Assembly: GCA_009760855.2 (NCBI GenBank)
Contig: WPIO01000062.1
Span: 764,501 to 828,500, forward strand
DNA from: Cristatella mucedo
Lineage: Eukaryota > Bryozoa > Phylactolaemata > Cristatellidae
Direction of reading: 5' to 3'
DNA length: 64,000 nucleotides
In this document: one piece after another, positions 53,359 to 64,000 of the stretch
How the letters are laid out: each line of letters opens with the position of its first letter
Numbering within the stretch: the first letter of the stretch is position 1
The notes under the pieces: model-generated
Seen by the model: the letters and a program-made list of their open reading frames with translations, nothing else
Told to the model about the DNA's origin: nothing
The model's database searches: none
Translations under genes and position numbers: made by a program

Positions 53359-53364
53359 AATAAA
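53359..53364 (+). terminator. Possible poly(A) signal of the gene at 51391-52989
   Basis: AATAAA lies 370 bases after the predicted stop codon, where base composition changes from GC-rich to AT-richer. Confidence 0.45.
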
Positions 53365-53724
53365 TATGGCGATCGTGCGAGCACACTATTTGCAAAAGCA
53401 TTGTTTTTGCGACGGTACGCTGGCGAATACCAGGAAGCGCGCCGAACGTGCGACCAGCTATCCTCTCCCCCCCCGGTAGGAAACGCTGGGACTCCGATTT
53501 CCGTTGTATTGCTCTCTTTAATAAGCAAAAAAGTCGAAGCATCGTGAGGCTTTGATTCTTTTAATGACCATTGTAACGTTGGTGCGAACGGCTAGCGCTC
53601 AGCTCCTGGCGCCCGCCATCGGCAAGCTCCGGAGGTGGCGGACGCTTGACGAACGGCACGAACCGCTGCTGCTGCTACTGCTGGACCGCAGGTGGACGCT
53701 ATGCTGGTAAGGTAACGTATACGT

Positions 53725-53890
53725 GCGGCTATTTAAAAGCCTCATATTTGTATAGCATTCAGAAGAGGCATAGCCGCGCTCACTCCCGGCCGCAATGGGC
53801 TATCATAAATCACCTGCTGCTGGACTCGAACGCACGACTTGGGTCGCAAAGTGCAAATACCTAAGCCCTAGGCCCCGGGCCTATGGGTCC
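53725..53890 (-). repeat. SINE related to family A (divergent)
   Basis: On the minus strand, GGCCTAGGGCTTAGGTATTTGC (box A-like) is followed by GACCCAAGTCGTGCGTTCGAGTCCAGC (box B-like). The body carries a family A-like CTCTTCTGAATGCTATACAAATATGAGGC tail and lacks the long palindrome. Confidence 0.65.
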
Positions 53891-54980
53891 CGTCTGCTGC
53901 TGCAACCAAGCGCGCCCTTAAATCATATCACATAAATCGGCTTAATACCGACTTTGAAGGATCCAATTATTTGCTTGCTGTTGTTGTAATCGGTGCTTTG
54001 AGTTAAAAAAGCTTATTTCTTATCCGGTTGCTGAACACGCCAACCCGGGCGGCTTTCGCTAGCTCGTTTTTTTAGCCTCACATTGCAGCTCTACGATGAC
54101 AAGAAGTGTTAAAAAACATTTATTATATGAATAATTATGAGATTATATTTTTTCACCATAAAGCTCGAACAGACGCAGTCTTGTCATTTCCGTGGACATA
54201 TATAGACTGGCCGTCCCCACCCATATATCAGTATTCCCTTCAGGAAGCAGCATCGTCGTGCTTATTACAGTACTTACACCGCCCTTAGCGCTTCGCAGTA
54301 GAGGTGCTGCTACCAGCTCGCATTCTGGCGGACAGCTCAACTTCAAACAATTTCTTTCACGGTTCCTACATTAACGACAGTACAAGGCTTGTGTAATTAT
54401 TAAATATTCTTATATAATTAAATATTCTTGTCTGTGCGGTAGCGTACCGACAAGCAGCCTGGCGTTTAGCACGAACACCGGTTCGTGCATCGGCCGCCGG
54501 CCGCTTGCGGGGCCGCTTGCTGGAGATGGACGCCATAGGAAGATTGCAAGCACTTCGCACCGCACTATTCCCTGAGATGCTGAGCGCACGCTTCGTGCTC
54601 CGCACTCCGTAAATGCATACGCCGAGGCCGAGGCCGCGAAGGCTTTGCTCTGCTTTGCTTCGTACCCGCTTCGAGGGCTCAGGCAGAGTGTGGCAGCGGA
54701 AGCTGCGGCGGAAGCGCAGGTGATGGACGCAGTGCTTAGCCGCACTCTTCTGCCGCACCTCCCAGCAACGGCTTCCAGGAGCTCCATAGACTCTCTGCCG
54801 TCTTTGAAGTAGACAGCGATCGGCGTAGCTTTGTGTAGCCAAATGCATTGCAGGCTTGCTGCGATACGATATGCACTTCATTATATATATCATGGATATT
54901 TGACCTGCAGGTGAATTATTACCAGCAAGGATTCTTCAAGTGAGTAGTTTTTTTGTCTTCCTGCTACTGGACAACCACAG
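53891..54980. other. Unassigned region with a GC-rich core
   Basis: 54440-54790 is a GC-rich island in AT-rich surroundings. It has two overlapping minus-strand open frames (125 and 175 codons) that compete with each other. Neither has a recognisable domain. Exonic or pseudogenic origin is possible. Confidence 0.35.
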
Positions 54981-54984
54981 CAGC

Positions 54985-55535
54985 TCCACAGTCAAGTCTG
55001 CCCACTTCCAGCTGCATAAAGTTGCACAAATTTGGGTCTGCTTAGACAGAGATATCGGGACCTAGCTGGTCTAAACTTTTGCGACGTCCCGTCTAGACTT
55101 GTGTCACTTTCTAGTCACAGGTAATCTGTCGTCTGCAGTATTTACGCTTGCAGTGTAACAGTTGGTGCAAAACTCAGCAGCAAGGGCCTGTCTGTCGTGA
55201 ATGTCGCAGCTGCTGCTTTGCACCGCTTCCCATAAGACTGCATTGGCTCTCCATCAAGCAGCCTATCGAATGCAGTGCAGTCTGTCTGTGCATTCTCGCT
55301 TGCTTCGGCTTTATATTAACCTACAATATTAATCAGCGAGGCTTTCCGTCGAACCACTTGATCTTCTCACCCAAGTTTTTTATCTGTGCCTCTTACCAAC
55401 CATAAATCCCTCCGAGGCTTTTCTTTCAGCTCTCATCATCCCAAAGTCTGGAACTCACTACCGATTAACGTCATGAAATTGCCTGATCTGATATTGAAAA
55501 AAGGAGGCAAGACCTTTTTGTCACTGCATTTCAAT
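54985..55535 (+). mobile_element. LINE family A RT C-terminal fragment
   Basis: Plus-strand pieces include CTGCATAAAGTTGCACAAATTTGGGTCTGC, matching the family A copy near 58290, and HHPKVWNSLPINVMKLPDLI in the RT C-terminus at about 55435-55490. It is frameshifted. Confidence 0.75.
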
Positions 55536-55789
55536 CTCCGTGCGAGTTTCCTTCCTCTTCATGTGCCACATCCTTTTCCTTTGCACGAGTTTTTGAGTGC
55601 CTATCTTCTTGCCTCCTTGGCATCGTTGGAGCCACTGACTACGGTGGCTCGTACGGCACTGCAATCGTCCACGTCTTACCGGACGTCGAGTCACGTTTTA
55701 CCAGACATGACTGATGTCGAGACGATATTTTGCAAATGCATGGACCAATGTGGATTTAGTATCACTCTGTCCAAGCAGACCCTAATTTT

Positions 55790-56360
55790 TTAAATGTTGC
55801 TTAGCCGAAAGTAGGCAGTCTTGACTGTGGAGCTTATGGGGTCGTCTAGTGAAAGGTCACTTTGGAACAGCACACCTAGATTTCGTGCGGATGCGACAAG
55901 AGATATGCCGGGAGAGCTGATATTGACCATTATCCTTTCCATTTTCTGAGTCAAACTAAGTTTTTCCAGAACTGGTAAGTTCGTTTTATCTTCATTCAAC
56001 TTGGGAAATTTTTACTGCCATCCACGTTCAGACGTCAAAAAAACACCTTCAGCGAGGGAGTTGAGAGAGTTTGATGTGCTTGAAAGCTGGAAGGAATTAC
56101 AGTTTCAGCTGTGTGTAATCAGCTTTGAAGTGAAAGCTGAGATTGGACTAGGCGACGAGACCATCAAGGGGGAGAGTATAAATTACGAAAAGAAGCGGAA
56201 CAGGAACACAGCCATGAGATATCCGACTTTATCGGTTCTAAAATTGATCTTTGCTTGTTTTCATCAATACTCTGGAATCTTTCACTGATATAGAATCTTA
56301 ACAATTGCAGTGCAGTGCAGTGCCTGTGATTTTCATGGAAAGCGAGCGGTACTCAAACTC
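55790..56360 (-). mobile_element. LINE family A RT fragment
   Basis: The minus-strand frame 55790-55999 reads ASARNLGVLFQSDLSLDDPI and SSTVKTAYFRLSNI. This is the thumb-proximal RT region of CR1/L2 elements, downstream of the catalytic motif. The segment continues as decayed sequence to about 56360. It lies opposite to the neighbouring plus-strand copy. Confidence 0.8.
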
Positions 56361-58200
56361 CATACTTTCAGCTTTGCCTTGGTTAGAGTCACTAGGTGAG
56401 GAGCCAACCTGGAAGCTATTAAGGAGATGGCTGATGGTAGACATAAGCATTATTGGTTGTGCCTCTGCAATTCAAGTATTTTTGTATAAAAGCTAAACTT
56501 TGCTTTTCTCATCAGTTCTACTGTCTGCTGCCAAGCTAAATCTGTACAGTGGCCCTACGCCCTCAAAAATCATTGAAAACCCCAGCTTTGCTTTGAAAGG
56601 CGGGCCTGAGCGTCCGCTAACCTAACAGGCAACGAAAATCAAGCTTTCTTTGAGTTTAGGTTCTGCGGAGCTGAATGGATTTCTCTGCAAGTGGCTTCCT
56701 GTGGCCCCAGGTTTTCTCTGCGTTACCCCTGATGTGGACGCTCTTCTCTCCAGCGTAAGGATCCACTGCAATCAAAACATTATACTTTCCAACTGCTAAT
56801 GATGCCTCACTTCTGGTCTTGTTCAAATGAAATTTTCAATTTCCTCCATGTAATGTGTTTCACCATTCGAGTTAATATTTGCATGGGCACCATTCCGATT
56901 GACTAGTGCCGGCTAGCGAATCTGCAGCGACTTCCGTAAGAGAAACGTACTCATTGACATAGGCATGAGACGTGCATTCAAATATTATATGCACGTACGT
57001 TGCTCACTCACCAAGACAGCATTCTCACTTAAACCCGGAACAAATTAAGCCGCCATTGAAGAAAGATGCCCACGTCATGTCCGCCGTCAAGCTTCGCTGC
57101 GTTGGTACGTGTGCACCGCCGAAAATGCCGAAAAGCTAAAGATTAAAGGCGGCTAGCGAAAGCAACGCCGACGACGAAGACTTCTTTCCTCATCAATTTG
57201 GCCAACTCGAATTCTAAGCGTGCGTTTTCGTTGTTAACATGTCAATTAGACAGCTGACATCGCTGTATCAGAAGCACGAAATTGCCGTGTACGTAATGAG
57301 TGCCTAATCAGCACCGACATCTGCGTCCCGCTTTGGTTTAATTGGTCGATTTCTGCGTTCTTTTATGAGCACTAGTAGACCGCTGTTTTCAAGTCAGCAG
57401 GCGGGGCGGCGGTCGAGATAGTTTAGGCTTCAGTACAAGCTACTGCACACGAATTCACCATCATTTAAACTTTGATTTATTTAACGATTGATCTTTGAGT
57501 TTATTGTTTGATCTTTGATTAATCAGTCTGACCTGCCCGATTTAAATAGATGCATGGGACTGCTCGGATTCTGGGCCTCAATCCTGATGCGTTCAGTGCT
57601 ATTTGGTTAATCTGATCAACTTTTGGGGATTTATATCTCTGGGTCTGCTAAGGTTTTTAATTTACCCGATGCTTGCTCACAGCGGCTTGCACATTTTTGA
57701 ACAATAAAAATGACACCCGTCCAAAGCTGCCCCAAACATTTGCTCGCCATTTACACTTCCGTCCCTCATAAAAGCGTAGCATGCACGTATTGTACAGAAT
57801 AAAAGTCAGGCAATGAATAGTTCTACACTATGCTGCGAGTGGTGGAATACTGAAGCCTGTCGATGCTTCAGTAACCAAATGTTGAGGTGATCGTTCTTTT
57901 TTTCTTACTTTCATTTCGTTCGCGGGCATAGAAGCAATGGCGTGCTGCATCGGAGAGGTTGTGATGTCGATATATATCATTATACTTGGTTTCTGAATTA
58001 TAATGAACAGTAGACGTTTATTTAGTAGTTTAAGCGGCACAGAAGCTTACGTCAAGTAATAGCCAGTCTGCCAGCCAGGCAGTTGAATTGTAAGAATCCA
58101 AATCTCAAATCCAACTTACTCAAGCTCTGGGCAAATCTAAAGGTACTCAGAAATGAGAAGAAGCCTTAAAATGGGCTCAGCCAGCCAGCGAGTGTACGAG
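56361..58200. other. Unassigned region with a small CpG-rich patch
   Basis: The region is mostly AT-rich. At 57050-57190 there is a CpG-rich patch with ATG at 57077 and, 28 bases on, the strong splice donor G|GTACGT. That could be a tiny first exon (MSAVKLRCV), but I see no second exon. Confidence 0.3.
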
Positions 58201-58204
58201 AGCG

Positions 58205-58830
58205 AGTGTACGGGATTTTGGTGTCCTGTTTCACTGTGACCTGTCACTAAGCGACCCCAAAAGCTTCTCAGGAAAGGCAGCCTACTTTCAGCTATGTAAT
58301 ATTGCGAAAACTTGGGCCTGCTTATACAGTGAGATCACTTCAAAGTTGGTCATTGAATTGTTGACATCTCGCCCCACCAGTGTAACTTACGAGACCCAGA
58401 TCCTCCGACCTAAGTGGTAATGTGCTTGCAGTAGGTGCACAGCTCTGTAGCTAGGGTTTTCTATCATTAATGTCGCTATTGCAGCATTACATCACTTCTG
58501 ACCGATCTGCAATGGCTCCCCGTGAAGCAATGTATCGAATCGACTTCAAGGTTTTGTCACTCAATTTTAGGTCACTTCATTCTCTAGCTCCAGCCAACTT
58601 ATTTGAACTACCTTCAAGTCAGGTTAGGTATCGTACCACCGCTCTTCCGAGGCAAGACATTTATCTGTGCCTCTAACTAACCTCAAATCCCATGAGACCG
58701 TGAACTTGTTCGTGTGCTCTCAAAGCCTGGCACTGACTCACGACAGACGTCGCGACAACCCATTAAAAATAAAATTTAAAAAGATTTAATTTAAAAAGAA
58801 GCTAGAACGCACCGGTTCCTCACAGCATAC
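58205..58830 (+). mobile_element. LINE family A RT C-terminal fragment
   Basis: Plus strand: the frame 58470-58676 encodes FKVLSLNFRSLHSLAPANLF. It is preceded by decayed sequence equivalent to the TVKSAYF...NI region. Frames are broken and the (ATT)n tail is missing. Confidence 0.78.
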
Positions 58831-58851
58831 GCTAGGTCGACGCGAAATATG

Positions 58852-58935
58852 AACGGCTAGCCAATTAAACAGCCTCATTTGCAGGGATACAGCGGCGGAG
58901 AAGGCTCAAAGGTGATCACCTCCGCTTGCAACTAG
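58852..58935 (-). repeat. SINE family A 3' fragment
   Basis: GGCTAGCCAATTAAACAGCCTCATTTGCAGGGATACAGCGGCGGAGAAGGCTC and ATCACCTCCGCTTGCAA are the inverted tail and body of family A. The head is absent. Confidence 0.7.
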
Positions 58936-59811
58936 CTGTCCATTGTGCGCTTATGCATCATGGAATGATTGCACGTCGTCGCCAGCCAGTTGAAGCGAAG
59001 CGCTTCTTTTACAACACATTTGAAGTTCCCAGAAAGACATCATTTCACTCGGGGCACTATGCGAACGCCGCATTACTAATGAGATTATTATCGCGCTATG
59101 ACCTATGACCGGTGACCTATGACGCCATGACCGGCGCGCTGCACCTGCGGCCTCTATCGCTGTCGAATAGAGAACGCTCAACGATACAACGGACTTGCTG
59201 AATTAAGGTCTGGACGCGGCGTTGCTGCAGCGGCGTGTTCCGTTACCCTCGGCCTATAGACCTGCGTATATTGGTGCTACACCTACAAGTTGCTAGCCAC
59301 GATTTAACTCTTCGGCTTCGCGGGTATTTGTCACAGCTCGGTAGGTAATAGCACCGTTAGTAGTGTCGTGCTTGCGGCTAGGCCTTTATTGAGAAAGTAC
59401 TCTGTGGAGTGTTGTTTGTAGGAGGATTTAGCTGTACACAATTGGGGCTTTTGGAGAGTTTTGTTCTCACTACAACTCAACTGACTCGTTCAAGTAAACT
59501 TGTAAACTTATAACTAGTCCGTTAAACGGCCCGCCTTGGATTTTTGTGGTATCGCACGCGTCAGCTTCGTTCTTGCACGTGTGCCGTTTGAAAGTAGCTT
59601 GCATTCCCTCTGCCTCGCATATGAACTCTGTCATTGATGCCTGCAACATTTTACCTTACAGCTTTGCCGGTGCACTATTACCAGCATTGGCCTCGCTCTT
59701 CTGACTTGGTTTAAAAGCATTCTGAAGCGCTACGCCTTCCCTATAGCAAGAATTCTCGAATTCTGGAAAACAATATCGCACGGATTTAAAAAGAGGAGCT
59801 TATATTGCTCT

Positions 59812-60285
59812 ATGTAATGTAATGTATCTCCGTCTGTAACTCCACAAAGTCATAAAAACTATGTGGGTGCTACGCAGGAGAGTTTTGTAAAGCGCACTCA
59901 CAGCATAAGCGGCTTTCAGTACACATTCGGTAGCCAACAGACTTAATCTCACACAACAAAGAGAAAGTGGAAAACATTGCAGAGTCAAGAGAGCAGTTGA
60001 GGTCGTGAGTAGCATGGTAGTAGCAGCTCAGGACCGCTGAAAAGGATGAGCCATAGTCGGCAGTAAGAGAGTAGTTGTCGTTGCGTAAGAATTGTGGAAG
60101 CGAGTTCCACAGTGTTTAACCCAAACTCACAACGGTCTTTAGGCAGAGGAAAGGAACAGCTAATTTATTGTCCACACAGGACATGAGGGCGCGAACAGGC
60201 TGAAACGGATGCAGCAGTTCAGCTAGGTACGAAGGAGCCAAGTTGTGGCGTGCCTTGTGGGTCAGCATAAGAACTTTGCTCTCCG
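59812..60285 (-). mobile_element. CR1/L2-like LINE (family B) 3' end
   Basis: It aligns by eye over its length with 15305-15810, including the minus-strand equivalents of ACAAAGTCATAAAAACTATGTGGG and GCAGTTCAGCTAGGTACGAAGGAGCC. The 3' terminus carries about three TACAT units (minus strand), a short tandem end typical of L2/CR1-type elements. RT frames are interrupted. Confidence 0.85.
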
Positions 60286-60795
60286 GCGACCGGCCGATGC
60301 AGAAGGTAGTGGTGGCGGCAGAAACTTTGAGGCAAACGTTTTTTTAATTGCTCAACCGAGAGGCCGGAGCCGGAGCTGCGAATACTCGTCGTTTTTGCAG
60401 ACAGACAGACTAGCATAAATATTTAATTAGCTACTTATAGAAAAAAGTAAATGTTTTGTCATTTCAGCGAGCAGTGCTTGACAGTTTCTGAACCCGGACG
60501 GCTTCCCAGAAAACAACCCACAAGGATGAGTACTAGTGCGATTATTGATGAGTGCGGCCGAGCAAACGGCACTATGCAAAGTACGGCAAGCTTAGTTTGA
60601 ACAGCGAGCGGTGCCACGTGAATGACGACTACCGCACGTGGTAGCAAGCGGTACAGCATAGTGAGTGTGAAGATTTGAGGATGTGCTAGTGCGTTCTGAT
60701 ACTGTGCATGCCGCCACGAACCAAACTTGCATGCCAACCCTGTGCATATCCCCCATAACGTATTATTTTATCGTTTATCGAACACGAAACCACTA
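60286..60795. other. Unassigned sequence
   Basis: Short ORFs only; nothing recognised. Confidence 0.35.
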
Positions 60796-60796
60796 A

Positions 60797-61850
60797 TAAC
60801 AATAATAATAATACATTTGATAAAGCGCCCTCAGAGAACTCAATCTCTTTCTAGGCGCTTTACAGTTGCTGCAAAGGGAAACACAATTGAATGGTGAGTA
60901 ATATCATGCTTGATAAACAAAATGAATAACATGGTTAGGGGTGACATGCACAGGGTCAGCATGCAAGTGTGGTTAGTGGCAGCATCATACACAGTGTCAG
61001 CACGCATAAGCACATCAAGGACGAATCACAAGGACCCACTAAATGCTGTCCTAAATAGGTGTTTTTAAGTTCTTTTTTAATGTGGTCAAGTCAGGGGATA
61101 TTGTGACGCAGGGGGGGAGTGAGTTTCAGGCTTTGGGAGCATACGAACTAAATGCTCGGTTTCCAAAGGATTTGAGGTTTGTACGAGGTATTGGTAAACA
61201 GTTAGATTATAAAAAGGGGTGGTACGATGCTTAGCCTGGTGGGGGAATAGATCTGATAGGTAGGCTGGAGCCGAAAAATGAAGGGACCTGATAATGAGTG
61301 ACATAACCTTGAAGTCGATGCGTTGCTTGACCTGGAGCCAGTGCAGGTTGACGAAAAGTTGTGTGATGTAGTAATTGCAATGCTCACGACAGACAAGCGT
61401 AGCTGCTTAGTTTTGCACCAGCTGTAAGTGCCTGATTGTACAGGCCGGTAGGCCAGCAAGTAGTGATTTACAGAACTCAAGACGGGATGTCACAAATGCA
61501 TAGACCAATTTAAGAATTGTACCCCTGTCTAAACAAGCCCGAATTTTAGGAATGTTATATAGGTGAAAGTAGGCAGACTTGACTGTGGAGCTGATGTGGT
61601 CGTCCAATCAAAGGTCCCTTTGGAACATGACACCTAGATTTCGTGCAGATTCAACAGGAGATATGCTGGCAGAGCCGGTTTGAGCATTATCCCTTCCAAT
61701 TTCTGAACGACACTTGGTTTGCCTATAAATAATAAGTTGGTTTTATCATCATTCAATTTACAAATATTTGCTGCCATCCATATGGGGATCTCATCAATAC
61801 ATGCTGCAAGGGAGTTGAGAGAACTCGACGTGCTGGAGGGCTGATAGGGA
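60797..61850 (-). mobile_element. LINE family A, the longest 3' fragment in the window
   Basis: The tail and (ATT)n are at 60800-60880, with a 3' UTR of diverged GCATGCTGAC-like repeats to about 61060. RT segments on the minus strand include FVTSRLEFCKSLLAGLP, TIRHLQLVQN and DDHISSTVKSAYFHLYNI. That is about 1.05 kb of 3' element, frameshifted and without the catalytic palm. Confidence 0.88.
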
Positions 61851-61864
61851 TCTAACCATTCGAC

Positions 61865-61965
61865 CGTACTTTCTTTGAAGCAAATTAATGTGTCTAGAAA
61901 GAGATTGGGTTCTCTGAGGGTGCTATTTCTAATGCATTATTATTATTATTAATATTAAAGCTATA
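61865..61965 (+). repeat. LINE A / SINE B type tail
   Basis: GCAAATTAATGTGTCTAGAAAGAGATTGGGTTCTCTGAGGGTGCTATTTCTAATGC is followed by (ATT)n. It abuts the opposite-strand LINE at 60797-61850. Confidence 0.78.
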
Positions 61966-63060
61966 GAAGTCCCGGACTGGTAACTCGAACATTAGTCGGT
62001 ATTAGTAATTGGTACCGCTGCCGATGCCAAGCGGCTGTAGGTGGAGCTTTCGGTGTACAGCCAATCCAGTGTGAGGAAACGCACATATTTTCAGGCGTTC
62101 CAACCACTACAGGGTTAATAGAAGAAGATATTAATAATGGTTGAGGTTATAGACGACCAGAGACCTTTTGTTTTGGTATCTTATAGAAGCCTTATTGGCG
62201 CCCGACACAGTCCCTCCGTGTACCAATCTCAGTAGGTTTTGGGCTGTAGACAAGATATTTTATTTCTCGAGCGGGCACCTCTCAAACTTGAAATCATGAG
62301 CAAAAGTCATTCGTAGTTAGTTAACTCGCATTCCAGACTAGTTAAGGCTGGAGCAAACCACGTGGAAAGATTCAGGTTGGCACGGTGCCAAGATGACTGC
62401 TGAGGCCCAGCCGAAACCAGCTGGCAACCCTGTGGCATTCAATTAAAGTCTTTAACTAGAGTCTTTTTAGGCTTGAACCTGGGCATTTCACCTGCTTGTT
62501 TTGCCATGAGGCCAAACAACGTCTGATTTTAGAGACTTGAATGTTCGGAATTTCCATAGCAGCATTAATACGTGAAAATATGTATTTGAACGGGATATAT
62601 GAGACTCTTGAAAATTGATTGGTATTTGAAAATTATGATTACATCCAGTCTTCTTCTCTGTCTTGATCAGATTTTGAGTGACCTTAGGCACTGCAATGTC
62701 TTGCTTTGCAACTAGCTTCTTGTCGGTCACTGGAAACGAATGGCAGTCACATTAAAGATAGGGCCTGCCGCTATAATTCTGACACTGTCTCGATTTAATA
62801 AAGACTGGTGACATTCTCAAAGTCTGCATTTGGTCAGCGATGTCAGCTGGAAAGGACCGCATTAGAAGTTCTCAAAACTTTATAAGAAGGAAAATACATT
62901 TATATAGCGCTCTCGGAGAAGTTAATCTCTTTCTAGGCACGTCACATGTGCTGTGAAGGAAGTCTAAGTGACTGAGTCCTGTCATGACCACGTTCTGGCT
63001 GAAGCGTGCGAAAGCTTGTGCCTAAGCAGCTCTCCTTTCCTCGAGGAAAAGTCGCTACGC
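61966..63060. other. Unassigned sequence with one LINE-type tail
   Basis: An inverted shared tail (AGCGCTCTCGGAGAAGTTAATCTCTTTCTAGGCACGTCAC) lies at 62885-62960. The rest shows no recognisable element. Confidence 0.4.
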
Positions 63061-63062
63061 GC

Positions 63063-63108
63063 TAAATACCGATAGCGGAGCTCGCAAAATACCGATAGCC
63101 AAGCTCGC
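63063..63108 (+). repeat. Short tandem duplication (about 23 bp x 2)
   Basis: AAATACCGATAGCGGAGCTCGC and AAATACCGATAGCCAAGCTCGC are consecutive near-identical units at the start of a GC-rich segment. Confidence 0.85.
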
Positions 63109-63636
63109 AGGCAGCACTCGACATTCCACCCGGCCTCACTCTGGCTACAGCTGAATCGCGCGTGCCATGCGTCACGCGTCGGCACGCGGGCAATCTGGCT
63201 GCAGCTGCTCTGTGCGTCACGTGCGTGCGAGCGCTCCGGGTAGACGAAACAAACACCCCCCCTTCCCCGGACTTAAGATCTACTGCCATCCACCGTCTTT
63301 GAGAGCTTGTGAGAGTTGTCTTCTTCGGCCTAAAAACGTCTTCAGAAAAAAGGCGTTCGCCTTCTTCCCTATACGGAACACTAGCCCTCCGAGCGAGTCT
63401 ATCCAGCTCATTGTCCTCGAAAACTACAGACGATGGCCTGCCGCTCTCAGACTAGCATCGGAGACTAGAAGCGTCTCGCAGACTCTTGCCTGCACGAGGC
63501 GGCCGCCTGGCCGAAAGCTGGCCATGTGCTCTCGCGTGGGTGCTACCGGCCAACGGCTCCAAAGAAGGGAAGCAGCCAATAGGGAGCCAAGAAAGGGAGC
63601 GTGACCAGCGAATCTGCTCGGCGAATGCCAAACATG

Positions 63637-63805
63637 GCGGAGCTGTACACAACACCTGCGGAGCTGAACGTCTGGAGCATCTGCCAGTTTAGTCGCGACA
63701 CAGTTGAACATGCTGCAGTGGTTCATACTTCTGAAGCCTCGAACGCATCTGCTTCTCTAAAACCAAAAAACACGAGCACACTGCGTCAGCCGAACCCGTG
63801 GGCAG
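63637..63805 (+). CDS. Possible first coding exon at a promoter-like CpG region (partial)
   Basis: ATG at 63637 sits in CAAACATGGCGG, both a good start context and a YY1-type motif often found at translation starts. The frame reads MAELYTTPAELNVWSICQFS and stays open to TGA 63841-63843. A donor CAG|GTATTA at 63806 would end the exon at 63805 in phase 1, with the rest of the gene beyond the window. I recognise no family. It could also be a chance frame in CpG-rich DNA. Confidence 0.3.
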
Positions 63806-64000
63806 GTATTACCCAGCGGTATGACGAACATCAAAGTCTGTGACTCGACTGCATTCAAATCTAGCGGCGAAGTTAGCTTTCAAAGATCAACGTATGGAGT
63901 GAAAAAGAGTAGAAGAGACGTAGAAGAAGAAAAAGGCGAAAAAGAGCACGTTGTACGACGCTCGACACAGCGAGTGATCCAGTGTCATCCAGCGTCACAA

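Noticed and set aside
54366-54893. 175-codon and 125-codon minus-strand open frames
   Set aside because: Two overlapping frames compete in a GC-rich patch and neither has a recognisable domain, so I could not choose one as a gene.

Overview
This is nuclear DNA of an animal, most likely an invertebrate. It holds three recognisable intron-rich genes with animal-type products: an ARHGAP6/36-like RhoGAP, the dolichyl-phosphate glucosyltransferase ALG5 and mitochondrial elongation factor Ts. It also carries 5'-truncated CR1/L2-like LINEs, tRNA-derived SINEs, a pogo-type DNA transposon remnant, a MITE and very long CT and GT microsatellites. I cannot place the phylum from sequence alone, and nothing here is bacterial, plasmid or phage-like.

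Layout. 1-9.2 kb is GC-rich and carries a plus-strand RhoGAP gene of at least eight exons, with two or three short SINE copies in its introns. 9.4-10.3 kb is a minus-strand LINE remnant. 10.4-13.6 kb is GC-rich, with strong hairpins but no gene I can prove. 13.6-17.2 kb is repeats and unassigned sequence. 17.2-28.4 kb is the complete minus-strand ALG5 gene (8 coding exons, 335 aa), with SINEs, a CT tract and an AT-rich island in its introns and an ETS plus E-box promoter just upstream. 28.9-34.7 kb is LINE or SINE debris and unassigned sequence. 34.7-42.4 kb is the plus-strand TSFM (EF-Ts) gene, seven coding exons with a poly(A) signal. 43.5-50.2 kb is repeat-rich, including a pogo-like transposase pseudogene at 47.6-48.6 kb. 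50.5-50.8 kb is a 32-bp minisatellite. 51.3-53.4 kb is a compact GC-rich three-exon gene of unknown function, with a TATA box and a poly(A) signal, encoding about 220 aa. 53.7-62 kb is mostly LINE and SINE fragments. 63-64 kb is a GC-rich promoter-like segment with a possible first exon running toward the window edge.

How the genes relate. They do not form a pathway: cytoskeletal signalling (RhoGAP), ER N-glycosylation (ALG5) and mitochondrial translation (TSFM) are independent housekeeping or signalling functions placed side by side. ALG5 and TSFM point away from each other but are separated by 6.4 kb, so a shared promoter is unlikely.

Main points of interest. (1) An unrecognised membrane-anchored protein gene at 51.4-53.0 kb with three mutually phase-compatible exons. 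(2) Two GC-AG introns, one in ALG5 and one in TSFM, each supported by reading phase and family conservation. (3) A SINE family that shares its 3' tail with a LINE family in the same window, as expected of a parasitic SINE/LINE pair. (4) A SINE family with a long palindrome between box A and box B. (5) A 178-bp MITE with TA target duplications, alongside a decayed pogo transposase. (6) A 20-bp perfect hairpin and other strong inverted repeats in the GC-rich parts. Exon boundaries were derived by hand from GT/GC...AG sites, phase and recalled family conservation, without alignment or RNA data.
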